This document shows positions 14,320-28,200 of a stretch of DNA of 64,000 nt, one piece after another. Source of the stretch: Sipunculus nudus (Eukaryota > Annelida > Sipuncula > Golfingiida > Sipunculidae); assembly GCA_026874595.1 (NCBI GenBank), contig CM049319.1:16397601-16461600 (forward strand), written 5' to 3'. The notes beneath the pieces were generated by a model. It made no database searches. It had not been told where the DNA came from and was given only the letters and a program-made list of their open reading frames with translations. Positions within the stretch are counted from its first letter, which is position 1; every line of letters starts with the position of its first letter. The position numbers were made by a program, and so were the translations under genes.

Positions 14320-17300
14320 CTTTTGTAGGTTGTCATTCATTGTCAAAATTTGAACTGCAATGCCTGATAACACTGTTCTGCTCTTAAGATGTGTCTAATC
14401 ATGTGTTCCTGTGTTGCTCTGCTATATTATAAGTACCTGGTATATATCTGAATACACAGGTCAGTCTGAATTATTAGACTGGAATGGATATTCATATTGG
14501 TCATGCTAACACCTACATGCTCATTCAATTCTTAGTTATGGCTAAACAAATAAATCTTTAATTAAACAGTCTATTCCACTCTAACCCTGCCTGTAATTTT
14601 GCAGCTTGTTTTCAAGCCTCCTGTGAAAATTCATTTGATTAAAATAAGAGTCTGTATCTGTATCAATTACTGTGCACACAGTTTGTAATGATACCCTGCC
14701 CTGCTTGAATCAAGATGAATGTGAAAGAAGAAATGTGACCTTTAATGTCAGGCATTTGTACTAACATTGCTAGGTTTAATGTTGATTGGCACTTTTTGTA
14801 ATAATATTGCAAATTTCTATGTTTTTTTAAGACTTTTACCTGTAACTGTACTTCATCAGTCAATTTAAGGTTTTTCTTCAGTTGCAGACGACTGCCTTCA
14901 GATGGCGACACTGTCAGTGAGATAGTGACATAGCCAGCCTGCCTGGCAAAGACTCGCATAGCAAAGTTTCCCTCTGCTGGCATGGTCATACCACTCTGAA
15001 AGAAGAAATCAAATTATCCAGTCTGTAATGTCATCCCTATATACAGTCAAGCCCATTTTGTGTCATATCGGTTAATAGAAAATCCTGTTTATTGTCACAT
15101 AAATCTGAAAACCCAAACCATTTTCTATATAAACAATGGTAAATCTGACCGTTTAATATCATGGAATATTGTCATAATACCGTTTATTGTCATGCTTGGA
15201 ACCATTGACAGTGATACCAGTTAGCAGTTAATATCACATCAAACGCAGACACGGCGATCAATGAGGCAAAGAGGCTGTAATCGGTCAGGGGTATAAAACG
15301 ATCGCATCTTCCACCTGTGTGCGCAGGCAAGGGCAGTGATGCATGCCAGTCACTCCCCGTCACTCCCCGTAATCCAGATCATTGCATTTCTTCGAAGATT
15401 AACAAGTGCGATGTTTACGATCACATATTATACATATCTAACTCCTGGCCTTTGAAAGGCCGCGGTTTACACCTCAGTGACATTTCGCCGAGATGATATT
15501 AAACACAAGCTCTAAATGTTGCTTATGACTGGAAATCCCCTTTAAGGGTCGACAAAAAGCTGGAGGTATTGTGGGCACTGGAGAGATACCTTGTCAACAA
15601 ACCTCAATCGCGGCGAAACTTCAGAAAGTTGACAATGGCATGACGATGTCCGCTCCCTGAACAGTCCTATCATACAGACGATCATGGAAGTTTGAGTCAT
15701 CGATAAGATATCCGGAAAATAAGGCGCAATAGTCAGGGAAAGAATTATTTAGTAATATAATTTGTTATAAATAACGTTATAACTGTGCCCCATATTTCCA
15801 GACATTTACCTGATGACCCAGACGCTACGTCTCTTTCTGTTGGCAAGTCAGCTTTTTGTCAGTTATTGCGGCATGCGGCACAAAACTTAAAGGAAATAAA
15901 TTGTCAGGTGTGCATAAATGTAATTTGATATGCCGTTGTGCAATAAATATAATAATCATAAACGTTTCTGTTTCCTGTTTATTGACGATTTATTTAATAT
16001 CATTTGAGACATAACGCTTCTTCTATAACTCAAAAGGACATTGATGATGAAGCCCGGATAATATCACATCCCTGTTATTATCATAATTTATGCATGCACC
16101 ACCGATATGACAATAAGCGGGTTTGACTGTATATAAAACCAAGAAACTTGTCACTCTTTATCGTGCAATATACAGTTGCACAGGTGATACACAATTACAC
16201 CAATCTGTCAGATATTTGTAAAACAGCTAAGTCACACTGTAACATGTTCATAATATACAGTTTTATCATTCTCTAAGACATATACAGGTACAGCACACTG
16301 TACATAATTAAAATACTCCAATACTGGGTCTTTAACATGTAACATGGAAACAACACTCAACAACAGCAACAACTAAACATGATAATAGTTGAATAGATTA
16401 ATCAAACTGGTTCATTAGAAAATATGTAACATCACTTCATATAAAAAATAAAGATATCTAATTAATAACAGTAAATATAAATTATTATAACAGAATAGTA
16501 TTTATACATGTTGTTACCTTGTAAAATGGAGACTTGAGTGCTATGCGATCATTCTTAACAGACCATGAGAACTTGAGTGGAAGATCTGCATTTCCAAACA
16601 TGAATGGGGTTTCATGTTCATTCACTCCCATGGCATACACCGGCATCTACAAGGGAACAAAGTGAAATCAGCTTTAACCAGAGATACATGAAAATCTTGC
16701 AAAAGCTGTATTACTGTTAATAGTGTAAGAATAATTAGCTAGGAGAAAGTATGCCTCAGCCACAAGAGCTGAATAGTTCAATACTCTTTAGCTTTCAATG
16801 GAGTGGGAGTTTTTCAACAGTTTCAACTTTAATTATATGGGAGTGCATCATAATATAAGTCTCTGGTATCAATTCTTGTCAGAGTCCCAATCAGAACACC
16901 TCAGCGGAATGTACATAAGGGGCCACCATGGAAAGTATTCCGGCAAGGTCAAGGCAATGGCAGGTCAACAGCACACCTGTGATGCATTTTGTAAGAGCAA
17001 AACAATGTATTTTGTGTACAGGTACTGCCAATCCTCACATGTTCTACCTTTAAAATTATAAGACAACACTCATCCAAGAAATTGTGGGGAAAATCCCAAG
17101 TATACTGATTTGGACTGCACAAGGATACAGTTCACGCCAGGAAGTCCACCCCAGTTGGCGATGTATGAGGCATTTGTGATAAACTGAACTTTTTAGTTAA
17201 ATTACTGTTGAAACCTGTTCATATTTGATGTTTTGCAATATATCAAGCCCACACAATAAACATTATTATGGCAAATCAATGTATTCTTTGTGGAAACGGT

Positions 17301-19167
17301 GATCTGTTCTCAGAGGAGTCAGTAGAAATGGCAACCCGGTGGATTTCCAGCAAACTTCACAATAATTTGTGGTGTATCATTGGGCCATAGATACATCTGA
17401 GGCTAGAAGCCATAAGTGGAAACTTACACAAGCAGCATCAAGCGTTTTTGTAACTTCTTCAATAAAAGTTAGCAATTTGAACACAATATATTTTCAGTTT
17501 CCATTTAATCATAGCAGTCAGTCTTTACTATAATTACATGTCCCATTTACTTTGAGTTAGGGCCAGTTGCCAATTTAAACATGACAGTAATCTTACCTCT
17601 GTTCCTGTTTGGAGTCGTTTAAGTGGTGCAAAGATCCGGATCCCCGCAAGCTCAATCACATGGATCTGACCTTCATCCTGATAAGGAAATATATGTAAAT
17701 TGATAAAATGAAAGAACAAACAATAATACTTAATACTGGAGTACCATTAAAAGTCAGTGAGACAATAAAATTTTAATAAGGAAAAATACATGGAGAAATA
17801 AACAAAATATAAAAAGCACAAATATTTTTTATATTATGTTATGTTACTGCCACAGCATATACATGATCATGCACACAGTTACCATGTATGTACAAAATTT
17901 CAGTTTACTAATAACAACATATAAAGACAGCTTTGGAGGTCACTGGTTAAAATAGGGAGCTTGTCATGAACAATGCCATGTTGCCTAATGTACTTGCATG
18001 TGTTTATTCTTCATGCAAAATTATAACCGTTTGGCAAAAGCCCCACTCATACAGACAGTATGATACACTCATATGGCCAGTATATGAATGACAGAAGAGC
18101 ATGTTATTTGGGGGTGGGGGAGGCAGTTGAATTAGAAAAGATATCACACAAGACAATGCATATCATTGCTATCACACCCACATGTTCTGATGCAGTAGCA
18201 ATGTTAAGAGAAGTACAGTCAAACATAGTTGCACCCAAATTAAAGGGCCCATCAAAATACTTAAATTAATCAAGTTTTGATATTCAATGGGTTAAAGTCG
18301 GTAATAATTTGCCTAAATATAGTAGGAACAAATGGTTTAAGAATGATACAACTTTGATAAGTTTGTCACAACATGATTTTACTGTATTTGTCTAATTTTA
18401 ATACTTTTATATATTAATGTTGAAATGTTTGAAAGGCCACTTAATGAGTAGTATTTTTTATTTACAGCAGCTTTTTTACTACAATGAATGTATACCAAAT
18501 TTTTAAAAGGCAATTATTATAAATCTGAAAGGTTTTAATGTGACATTTTAAAGTTCTGCCTATTTTATACTTTCTCAGTTTTATGTAAAGCTATATGGAT
18601 TTTTGGCTTTATAAAATCTATAGTCCATTTCACTACCTGCTGTCCACCTGTTTTTTGTAGATGATTTTCTTGAAAATTTATATTTTTCAATATTTTCCAA
18701 GAAAACATTATATGGAAGAGACAACCTAATATGGCAGTATAGAATTTTACAATTTATGTTTCACAACATTTAACTTTAAGTCTAGCTCTTTATCATGATC
18801 TGGCAGATATGGTGTGTCCCTCCATAAGTAGCCATCTTTGTTTTAGCTGGTTATATTTTTTAGAGTGTTAACATGAGATGATCCAATCAGCAGCTGTCAG
18901 TTAAGGCTGTTTTTGCATGTGACCAATGACCTTGCCCGCCATAAGTGGTATGTTGTAAAATATAGACTGATTTCTCATATTTTCGGAAAATTCTATTATT
19001 CAAATAAGGCATAAGGTAGGAATTTAGTTACCTTGGGTAAAAGAATAGGTTCTGAAATCCTCTCCTTTACACTATAATTGTTTCCCTTGAAATGTACCTA
19101 ATAAAAATTTTCATAGCAAAAAACAGGTGGACATGAGGGGATGAAACGGACTATAATAATAAAATCT

Positions 19168-19213
<46 letters not shown>

Positions 19214-22200
19214 TTGTTATACATGCAAAGCATTTAACTCCTGTTGCATGCTGTCAAAGTAATTTCATAAAGTTGACATGTTATATACATATATATGCAT
19301 TATACAGCTGACAGACTTGTACATTAATTTACAGCTTTTGTCCCACCTTTCCTTTATCTGTTGTTGGCATTACCACCTGCAGAGGGACAGAAAGGTGAAT
19401 AGTAAGGTCCTGCTCATACAATTAATCTCCCACCTGTACTCATTACCTTCAAGAGTAGCATTGGCAAACAAAGTGTACAGATGCCCATTCCAACCTTTAT
19501 TCAAATTATTTGGTTACATACATTCAAGGGGACATTTATTGGGTGTGTAACAGTTGACTGGAAAACTGATGTACTGCAATTCAATCATTCAATTTTTTGT
19601 TAAGAATTAACTGAAATATCAGAAATGTTGGTTAATTAACATTTCAACTTGTCAGTTTTTATAAAACAGATGTATTTTAATGAATGTTCAATTTAAGTTA
19701 CCTCAACTAAGCCAGGATCATAAAATGCTCTTAAATTAAATGGCAATGAAAGCAGACTTCAATCCATATAGACCTGGCAAGATTTGGCCATGTTTCATAC
19801 ATACAGGTTTGAATATATCTTGCATAATTAGGGTATTTTTTAACATTTTTTTTATTATTTAACAGATCTCAAGAGTGACTGGACAATTTTGCAGCCTTTA
19901 TTTATCTGGGGAGAAAATGCTTTTTTTTGCTACTGCATCTAGTATGCATGCTGATCAGTAAATGTATCCTGAAACTATTTTTTTTAATAATATTGTAAGA
20001 TGGGGTTTGTTCCTAGATTCTCTTGATCAGAAATCAATCAAGAGCTGCCTATTATTTCTTTGAGCTGGGGTCTACAGTCCATGGTGAGAGCCTGTCCCAG
20101 CACTCTGTAATGACTTAGTCATTTCTCACCTGTGAGTAAACAATCTTCTCTCCTTTGCTGTCATATCCCACAGCTCGGCCCACCACTCTGGTGCTTCCCA
20201 GTGCTTTGGCATCCACCAGTCCACTGCTGGACACATGGGCCACGTTACTCTGTATGATCTCAAACTCAATGTCAGACTCTGGCTGTGGGCCACCCTGTGC
20301 TGTCACCTGTAGGAGAAAGGAGGAACTAACAAGAGGAAACATAACCCTTGAAATATATGCTTGTTTTGGCTTAAAATCAAGTTACAACAGCCTGGGAACT
20401 TAAAAGCTGATATTATCATTAATGAAATAATGATTGACCTGTTTGTAATTATATATTTCATGATACTGATAAAAATTAATAATCTGATAAAGGCATTGAG
20501 CAAGAAAGGCTTTTAATTAGAGATGAATGGACTATTGGACTGTATAGACTGAACTCTATCATAATCCTGAAAACACAAACTATCTTATACTTTACTCTGC
20601 CCTTTCTTCTATGTCCAAATATTTTAAAGATTTTTTTATAAAACTAAATAGTTTATTATGAAGGAATATGCTCCTAAGACTGGAGAACCTATCAACAAAA
20701 AAACAAAAACAAAATAAAAACAAAAATGTTATAGAAGTAACAGTATCCATGACACTGATATATTATTTTCATGGACCAATAATCTTTTATTGCAAATGTT
20801 TTCTCAGTTTCATTTAACTATCACAGAAAACCTAATTATTTTCACTTAATAACCAAGACACATCCCTTCATACTTTGTGGAATAGACAGTAGAACCATGT
20901 CACTTTTATGATATTAAGATCCAGCTGAAGCAGTCATTTAACAGATGCTAGGCATGGAATGCCACTTCTGTAAACTCTTGATGAATTAATTCAGTAAAAC
21001 AGGTGACACTTACCTGTATAGAAGCTCCGATTATGAGAGTCACATTTCTTGGATCCAGTCTCAGTGGAGGGAAAACCTGGAACAGAATATAGACACTAAA
21101 AAGTAGGAATAATGTACAGATGTCAGTCATCCTCTACCTGTAAATCACAGAACTGAAGGACCTACACCTGAGCATAATATTTCATGCCTAATAAAAACCA
21201 AGGGAATATATTCCATCCCCAATATAAAAGTTACATGATTCATAGAATAACAGATGATCCAGAATAGCCTTCTTTACAAGACACAGGTTAAAATACATTT
21301 TAACGGGACTCTTTCATCCCTGCATGTTAACACCTAACGCCATACCCACCTATATTCACACTTTCACAGTTTCATGAAAGATATGGGCAGTTCTGTTATC
21401 TATGTCAATTTATTTATCTTTTTCTGTTCACCAATATCCTTAGATTTTTATTACAAATTTTATTTTTTTTTTATTTGCAGAAGAGTGGGCTTAGGGTGAA
21501 AAAGGAAATTATAAAATTCAGGGGGAGATAATTTGGTACAAATCTGGTTACATCAGTAATGTGTGGATTGGATTGTACCTGATTGCAGGCTGGACTGACA
21601 CAAGGCCTATAGTTAGCCTTTCCATATATCCCGCAAGAGAACTGGTATGATACAGGTCTGTTTACCAGACAGGAAACAAGGGTAGCTTTATGGTGGACAG
21701 AAACTGACCATCTCAGGGAATTTAAATGCCAGGCTCCTAGAGTGAGGTGTGTTGCATATTAGCATGGATGTCTGCAGCCAAAATGTGTATGTAGGTTGCG
21801 CCACCTACCACAAAATCCAGAAAGCTGTCCAAGTTGTATACATATGCAAAATTTTGGGCAGATAAGTCAAACCACTACATGTATATGAGTGATTTTATCC
21901 CACAGCAGACAAACAGGACTTGTGCAAAATGGTGGCAGGTGGCGCCACCAATTTTGTGTATGATTAAGAGCTATGTGAGATCTATACACATGAAAAATAT
22001 CAGGGGGATATGTCCAACCAGTCCTGAGATATAAGCCTGAATGTCTGCAGCATTAACATAAATGTAGGTGACCCCACCTGCCAAAAAATAGAGAAAGCTA
22101 TCCCAGTTGTATAAACACCCAAAGTTTTAGGCAGATAAGTCAAACCACTACTGAGATATGAGTGATTTTAGCCCGCGACAGACAAACAGACGGACGGTGT

Positions 22201-25200
22201 GCAAAAATGGTTGCAGGTGGCGCCACCAGTTTTGCGTATGATAAAGAGCTATGTGAAATCTATACACATGCAAAATTTTGGCCAAATTGGTCAAAATCAG
22301 ACAGACAGACGCTGTGGAAAAATAGTTGCAGGTGGTCCCACCAGTTTTGCATATGATAAAGAGCTACAGGAGATCTAAACACACGCAAATTTTCAGGAAG
22401 ATACATCAAACCAGTCCGGAGATACAAGCATGGATGTCTGCAACATGAACGTGAATGTAGGTGCCGCCAACTGTAATAAAATAAAGAAAGCTATTCAAGA
22501 TGTTCATGCATGCAGAATTTCAGGTAAATTAGTCAAACCACTGCAGAGATACGAGTGATTTTAACCGAAGGCAGACGAACAGATGGACACTGTGCAAATA
22601 TGGTGGCAGGTGGCGCCACCATGTTTTGTGTATGTTATAAAGTTATCCAAGGGCTACATTTGTACAAAAAGTTTTTCCTGATGGTCAAAGGGTTCCCGAG
22701 ATATGTGGGTTTATGTGTGGAAACAGATGCACAAATGGACGCTAGGCAGAGAGGAAAGGTCAGAGGTTAATGCCAATTGGTTAGGCACCAGTTCACAGGT
22801 GACCTTGATCATTGGTGTAAGTTTTGGAAAAATCAGTCCAGTAGTCTCAGAGGAGTTCGCCGGAAACGAATACAGTGGTGGCAGTGGAACCCTGTCAAAA
22901 ACATAAACTTCATTTTGGCGGATACAACTATTCTATTGTAACAATCGTATCAGAAACATGACTGTGCACTGAAAAATTATATGAGATTATGGTCTAAAAG
23001 CTTGAAATTATAGGAGACCATTTTTATAGGAAAATATAAGACTATATACAGTGGAAACCCTGAAAATGGTCACAGTCTGATCCATGTCAGGCTACCTGCA
23101 CACAAAACTACCTGAAGGCATCACTTTTTCAATTACACGACCCCAGCTGAAGTTGATGTGTTCATCTGTTTGCAGTAATGCCACATTTTATTTAAATTCT
23201 GGTGAAAAAGTGCTAGAGTGATGAAGAAATTTTTATTTTTCAATGAATTGTTAAGATTTAGGGGTGGAAATATATGCATTATGCAGATATGCAGGCAAGC
23301 ATTTTCCAAGTGCTTTTAGTATTAATTATGGAATCCCTGATAACAACCTACCTGTATGTAACCAAGAAAACTCTGATAACAACCTACCTGTATGTAACCA
23401 AGGGAACTCTGATTACAACCTACCTGTATGGCAGCTGGGATGCTAGAGATGCTGTGCTGTTCCCGTGGTGATGCAGTGAATGCCAGTGTGGTGTCACCCA
23501 GAGCAGCTCCATGGACAATGAAAGAGGCAGTGTACTTATCTACTGGTTTACCTGGATCAGGCCTGTCAATCAAACATGATATATGTCAATCATACATGAA
23601 ATGCCAATCATATATGCACCATGTAGCCATGTACTTATCTGTAGTCTATTATGATATGGCCTGTCAGGCATACTGTATATGTTATTAATGTATATCAAGT
23701 ATATCTAGTTTATTAGGGTCTGGCCTGTCAATCAAACAATACTTATGTCAATCATGTATGAAGCATGAGGGCCATGTACATATCAACTGTTTATAAAGGG
23801 ACAGGCTGTCAATATAAAAATTTATATGTCAATCATCTATAAATGATGTATTGCACTACTGTCTACTGATTTACTGAGATCTGGCTTGTCAATCAATTGC
23901 ACACCTGTCAATCAAAACTGACCTCTCCCCAAACATTTATAGCATATCATTTGTAAGTTTAGCTACGACAATTTGCAGAAGGATTATTTGGACTTTAAAG
24001 TTGAATAATTACAAGGAAAAAAATTATAATATATAAAACAAGGGACCTATGGGTCACGGTGCTCAGCTGTTATATATGATAAAAAAATATGATTTAGAAA
24101 TGAGGCACGTGCTGGTTTTGTGTGGTAATAAATATAAGCTGTATTATGAGTTGTTGTTGTTTAGCTTATGTATGATTTTGATAGTACCTTTGGAGACAGG
24201 GAAGAGGATTGATTTCATTTATTTTATTAACAAATGGAGTACTATTGTCACACAGATTTTGACTTGGCCATATAACTTATAAGCAGAACATATAATATAA
24301 GAGTGTAACTATTTATAAAAAAAAATTACAAATATTGTCCCAAATATAATTTTTATAAAAATAATAAGAGAATCGTATGATTTTTTAAAATGAAATATAA
24401 CTGAAATGATTATTAAAATAAAATTAAAGAATATATTCATGAAGGCATTCATGAAAACATTTTGAAAGTATTTGCACTGGTATTCATATACTTTCATTTT
24501 TACCTGAATTCCCATCCTTTATGCAAGAAATTTTATAATGGAGTACATATTCATATTTGTATTTAAATACAATTGCAAAGTATTTGCACCATGTCTGGTA
24601 TTTATTCAGTTTTCACCAAACAATGATGTTGAGAATCCAGAATATACAAAATTCACACATTTAAATAATGATAATAAGTTCCTGGATTTATGGCTTTTAT
24701 TTATATTAAAAAGAAATGAATGTAATATATTCATTTTGGACTAATTTCACATCAATGTACACACCAGACACTAGACGTAGGAGTCTAGATTGATATTACC
24801 AACTGCATCTTTGTCTATCATTAATTTCCTTCATATGATCCCTAATGATTAATAACGAATAATATGATTTACTTTTTTTATCATTAAAATTGAACTGAAA
24901 AATACCATAGGTGACTGCATGGTGTTATCTGGAATACGTGACATTCTATCCATCGATACAGGATTCTTATATCATCAGTAACTGCAAGTTAATTTCCTGT
25001 TATTATGAACTAACAAATTCCTTTTCTATTTTTCTTTAATTTGTTATTAAAAACCAATAAAAATTTATTAATTTATTGTTTTATTGTTATGTTGTTGGTT
25101 AAAACTACTAGATGAGTTGGGTTGGACACCTGGATCAACTGTGGCTGGCCATAAGCTGCCTGGCTGCCCCTGTGTATGCCTCCCTCAAGCATGCATAATT

Positions 25201-28200
25201 TGCTGAAAGTTCAACAAGGTCACCATACAGGTGACTCAAGATTGGCTGGAGAGAGCAAAGGTCTGACATGGTCTCATAAAAACATTAATAAAAGCTACAA
25301 TTTTTAGCCAATTTCTTTCAGCTTTCTTGACTAGAAAAAAGCTGAAATCCTTATGTGTGCATGATATGAAAATTATATCAACAGTGCTCACAGGAAACAA
25401 ACGTGCCATGGTCAAAGTTGGGCAAAATTTAAGGTACTAATTTTATTTTTATACTAATAACTTATAAAATTTGAAAAATTCAGAACTAATTTTAGGTATT
25501 CAATTAAATCTTGTTTAAATAATGTTACATCCCTGACAAAAAATCACTAGCTTCAGCAATCCCCTCGTTAAGGGAGTAAATATATTTCTTGATTTTTTAC
25601 AAAGTGCATTATCTTTTGGCCCATAACTTAAAACAATTACGAAATACTGACATCATTTCTGGCATGTGCATAGAGAATGTATAGAAAAATATGTATATTA
25701 TATATGATTAAAGTCAGATCAGTGGTTTTGATATCAGACAGTCTTGAAGTGTAACAATGGGTTTTTAATGGAAAAATGAAGTTTTTCATTAATATCTCGA
25801 AGGTATTAAGTCCTAGTGACCTAATTCTTGGCATGGTAGGAGATTTTGGAGACATCTAATTGTATGCCAAATTTTAGGAACTGAGAGCTGAAGCTTGGGA
25901 GCTGAGCTCTTGCAAACTGCATAGCACTAGCTTGATGTAAGCAATATGTTACATGGTGCTTGAAAACTTGAATAAAATCTACAGTTTTTGATCAACTGGT
26001 TTCAAATTTGCAGTGTTAACAAACAAAATGCTAACAAAAACATGCTGTGAAAATTATATCCACAGTACTTACAGGAAAAAAACGTGCCATGGTCAAAACT
26101 GGGCAAAATTTAAGGTACCAATCTTTTATTTTTATTAATATTTTTAAAAATTTAAAAGATTTTGATCTAATTTTGGGTATACAATTTAATTTTGATTAAT
26201 TAAAGTAATATTACTGGAAAAAAAGTGCTTAGCTTTAACAAGTTTTGTGATAAGTGATCAAATTTCTTTCCTGATTATTTACAAAATGCATTATGTTTGG
26301 GCCCATAACTTTTTAAATATATAATACAGACCTAATTTCTGGCATGTACATAGGAACTATATAGAGGAATATTTATGGTAAATATGAGGAAAAACAGATG
26401 AGTGGTTTTGATATTAGTCAGTCCTGAAGTGTGAAAATAGTTTTTTAATAAAAAATTGAGGTTTTTCCTTAATTTCTCAAAGGAACGAAGTCGCAAAGAC
26501 CCAGTTTTCGGCTTGGTAGGAGATCTTTGGGACATCTAACATTATGCCGAATTTTTTATTCCTAGGTCTTACTGTTTCAAAACGTGCCACATCTACGGAC
26601 AGACGGACGGACGACGGACAATGGACCACGACTATAGCTCAGATGACTTATAGTCAGCTGAGCTAAAAATCAAATCATGGCATCCTTTATAAAACTGAAA
26701 GCACCACCATGTCACAATGCTGCATTGTATGTGTTATAACACATTTGAATCATGAGCCCTGAATCAAGAAACAAGCTTTATTAGTTATACACAGTGGAAT
26801 ATATATAGGCTTGATGCGGCTTCAAACAGACATATGCTTCAATCAGAGAAAATATGGTACATCGTTCAAACTTAACTCACCTGACTGAGATGATCTCAGA
26901 GCCGAGCTGAGCCTTCAAGTTGAGCAGTGGGAAGTACTCGGCCAGGATCGGCTGCTTGTTGCGATCTAACACTCTGACACTTGCTTTGATCTCTTTGTGA
27001 AGCTCCACCTAAAACAGTGAATAATTTGGTAAATATGTTTACTTCAACAAAAGTCCCTCAGTATCCATTCAGAACCCGATATTTTCCCTGGTAGACAATG
27101 TTTCATCCTATTTTATTGTACCTCAGTGTTCATCCTTTGTAAAATTTGATTGAAAAAAACGGTGTTCCAAAGTCAGATGAGATTTGATTAGAAGCTGTGA
27201 GCCCACTAAAACTGTGATCCAAGAACAAATCTCATAACAGATTACTGGCTTAGTAGGGGATATAGAGGGGGACACACCTCTCTATTTAAACCTTGACAAG
27301 CAAATTGACAAGAATTTATGTCCCCAACTTCCGCCTCTTGTTGTCCCCTGCTGGCCCTATCAATATGTTTTAGTTTTATTGCCCCCTGTAGATGTCTCCA
27401 CATGTCATAATTTTTGGTTGTGAATTGGGAACCAAAGGGGAATTTTTCGTTTTGTTTTTTGAGCTGCTGATCATAAATTTTCAGACAGACAGTGCAAAAC
27501 CGATCCCAGCCAAGGTATGCATGAGAGCAATCACTGACCCAAATTTGAATGAAATCGGATAATATTTAGGAAAGTTATCGCACGAACACAAAAACCTGAC
27601 AGACAGACGGACAGAAAGACATACAGACAGACAAACCCAAATCAATGTCTCTCATCCCGAGGAAGTGTGTGTGGGGGGGGGGGGGGCAAAAATCTGGAAA
27701 GTACACTCTTAATACTGAACAGCAGGGCCATATTTTGCGTCTCGTACCATTTTATTCCCTATTCTTCTGCATGCAAGAGTTATGTATAAAGTCTTTATAC
27801 AGTTTCAGCACACCTTTTTCACAAGTGTCAGGGTGTCAAGCCCCCTCTTTTTGTAAGACCTATATATGCCCGGGCTCAGTATCATTGGTTTTCACTCTGT
27901 TTCACATGGACCTGTATAATCAACCCAGTCATGTATATGTTCACTATGGAATGCTCTCTGGTTAAGAAATGATGTAATAACAGCACTCTCTCTCACCTTG
28001 TCAATCACTTTGAGCTCCACGATGTGCACACCTGATATGTACACTGTAGCTTGTGGTGGCTCAGGGGAAGAGAGACAGAGGTCATACACTGTGATCTTCA
28101 ATGTCCCATCAGCCAGAGGGCTCACCTAGAATGTGCATAAAAACAAAATACAAGAATTAAGAGGCTGACATATTTTTACATGCTAATGCAGACATGTTGA

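Noticed and set aside
25637-26535. Two similar minus-strand frames that might be a duplicated gene
   Set aside because: They sit at equal positions in the 680-bp direct repeat and have low-complexity, unrecognisable sequence.
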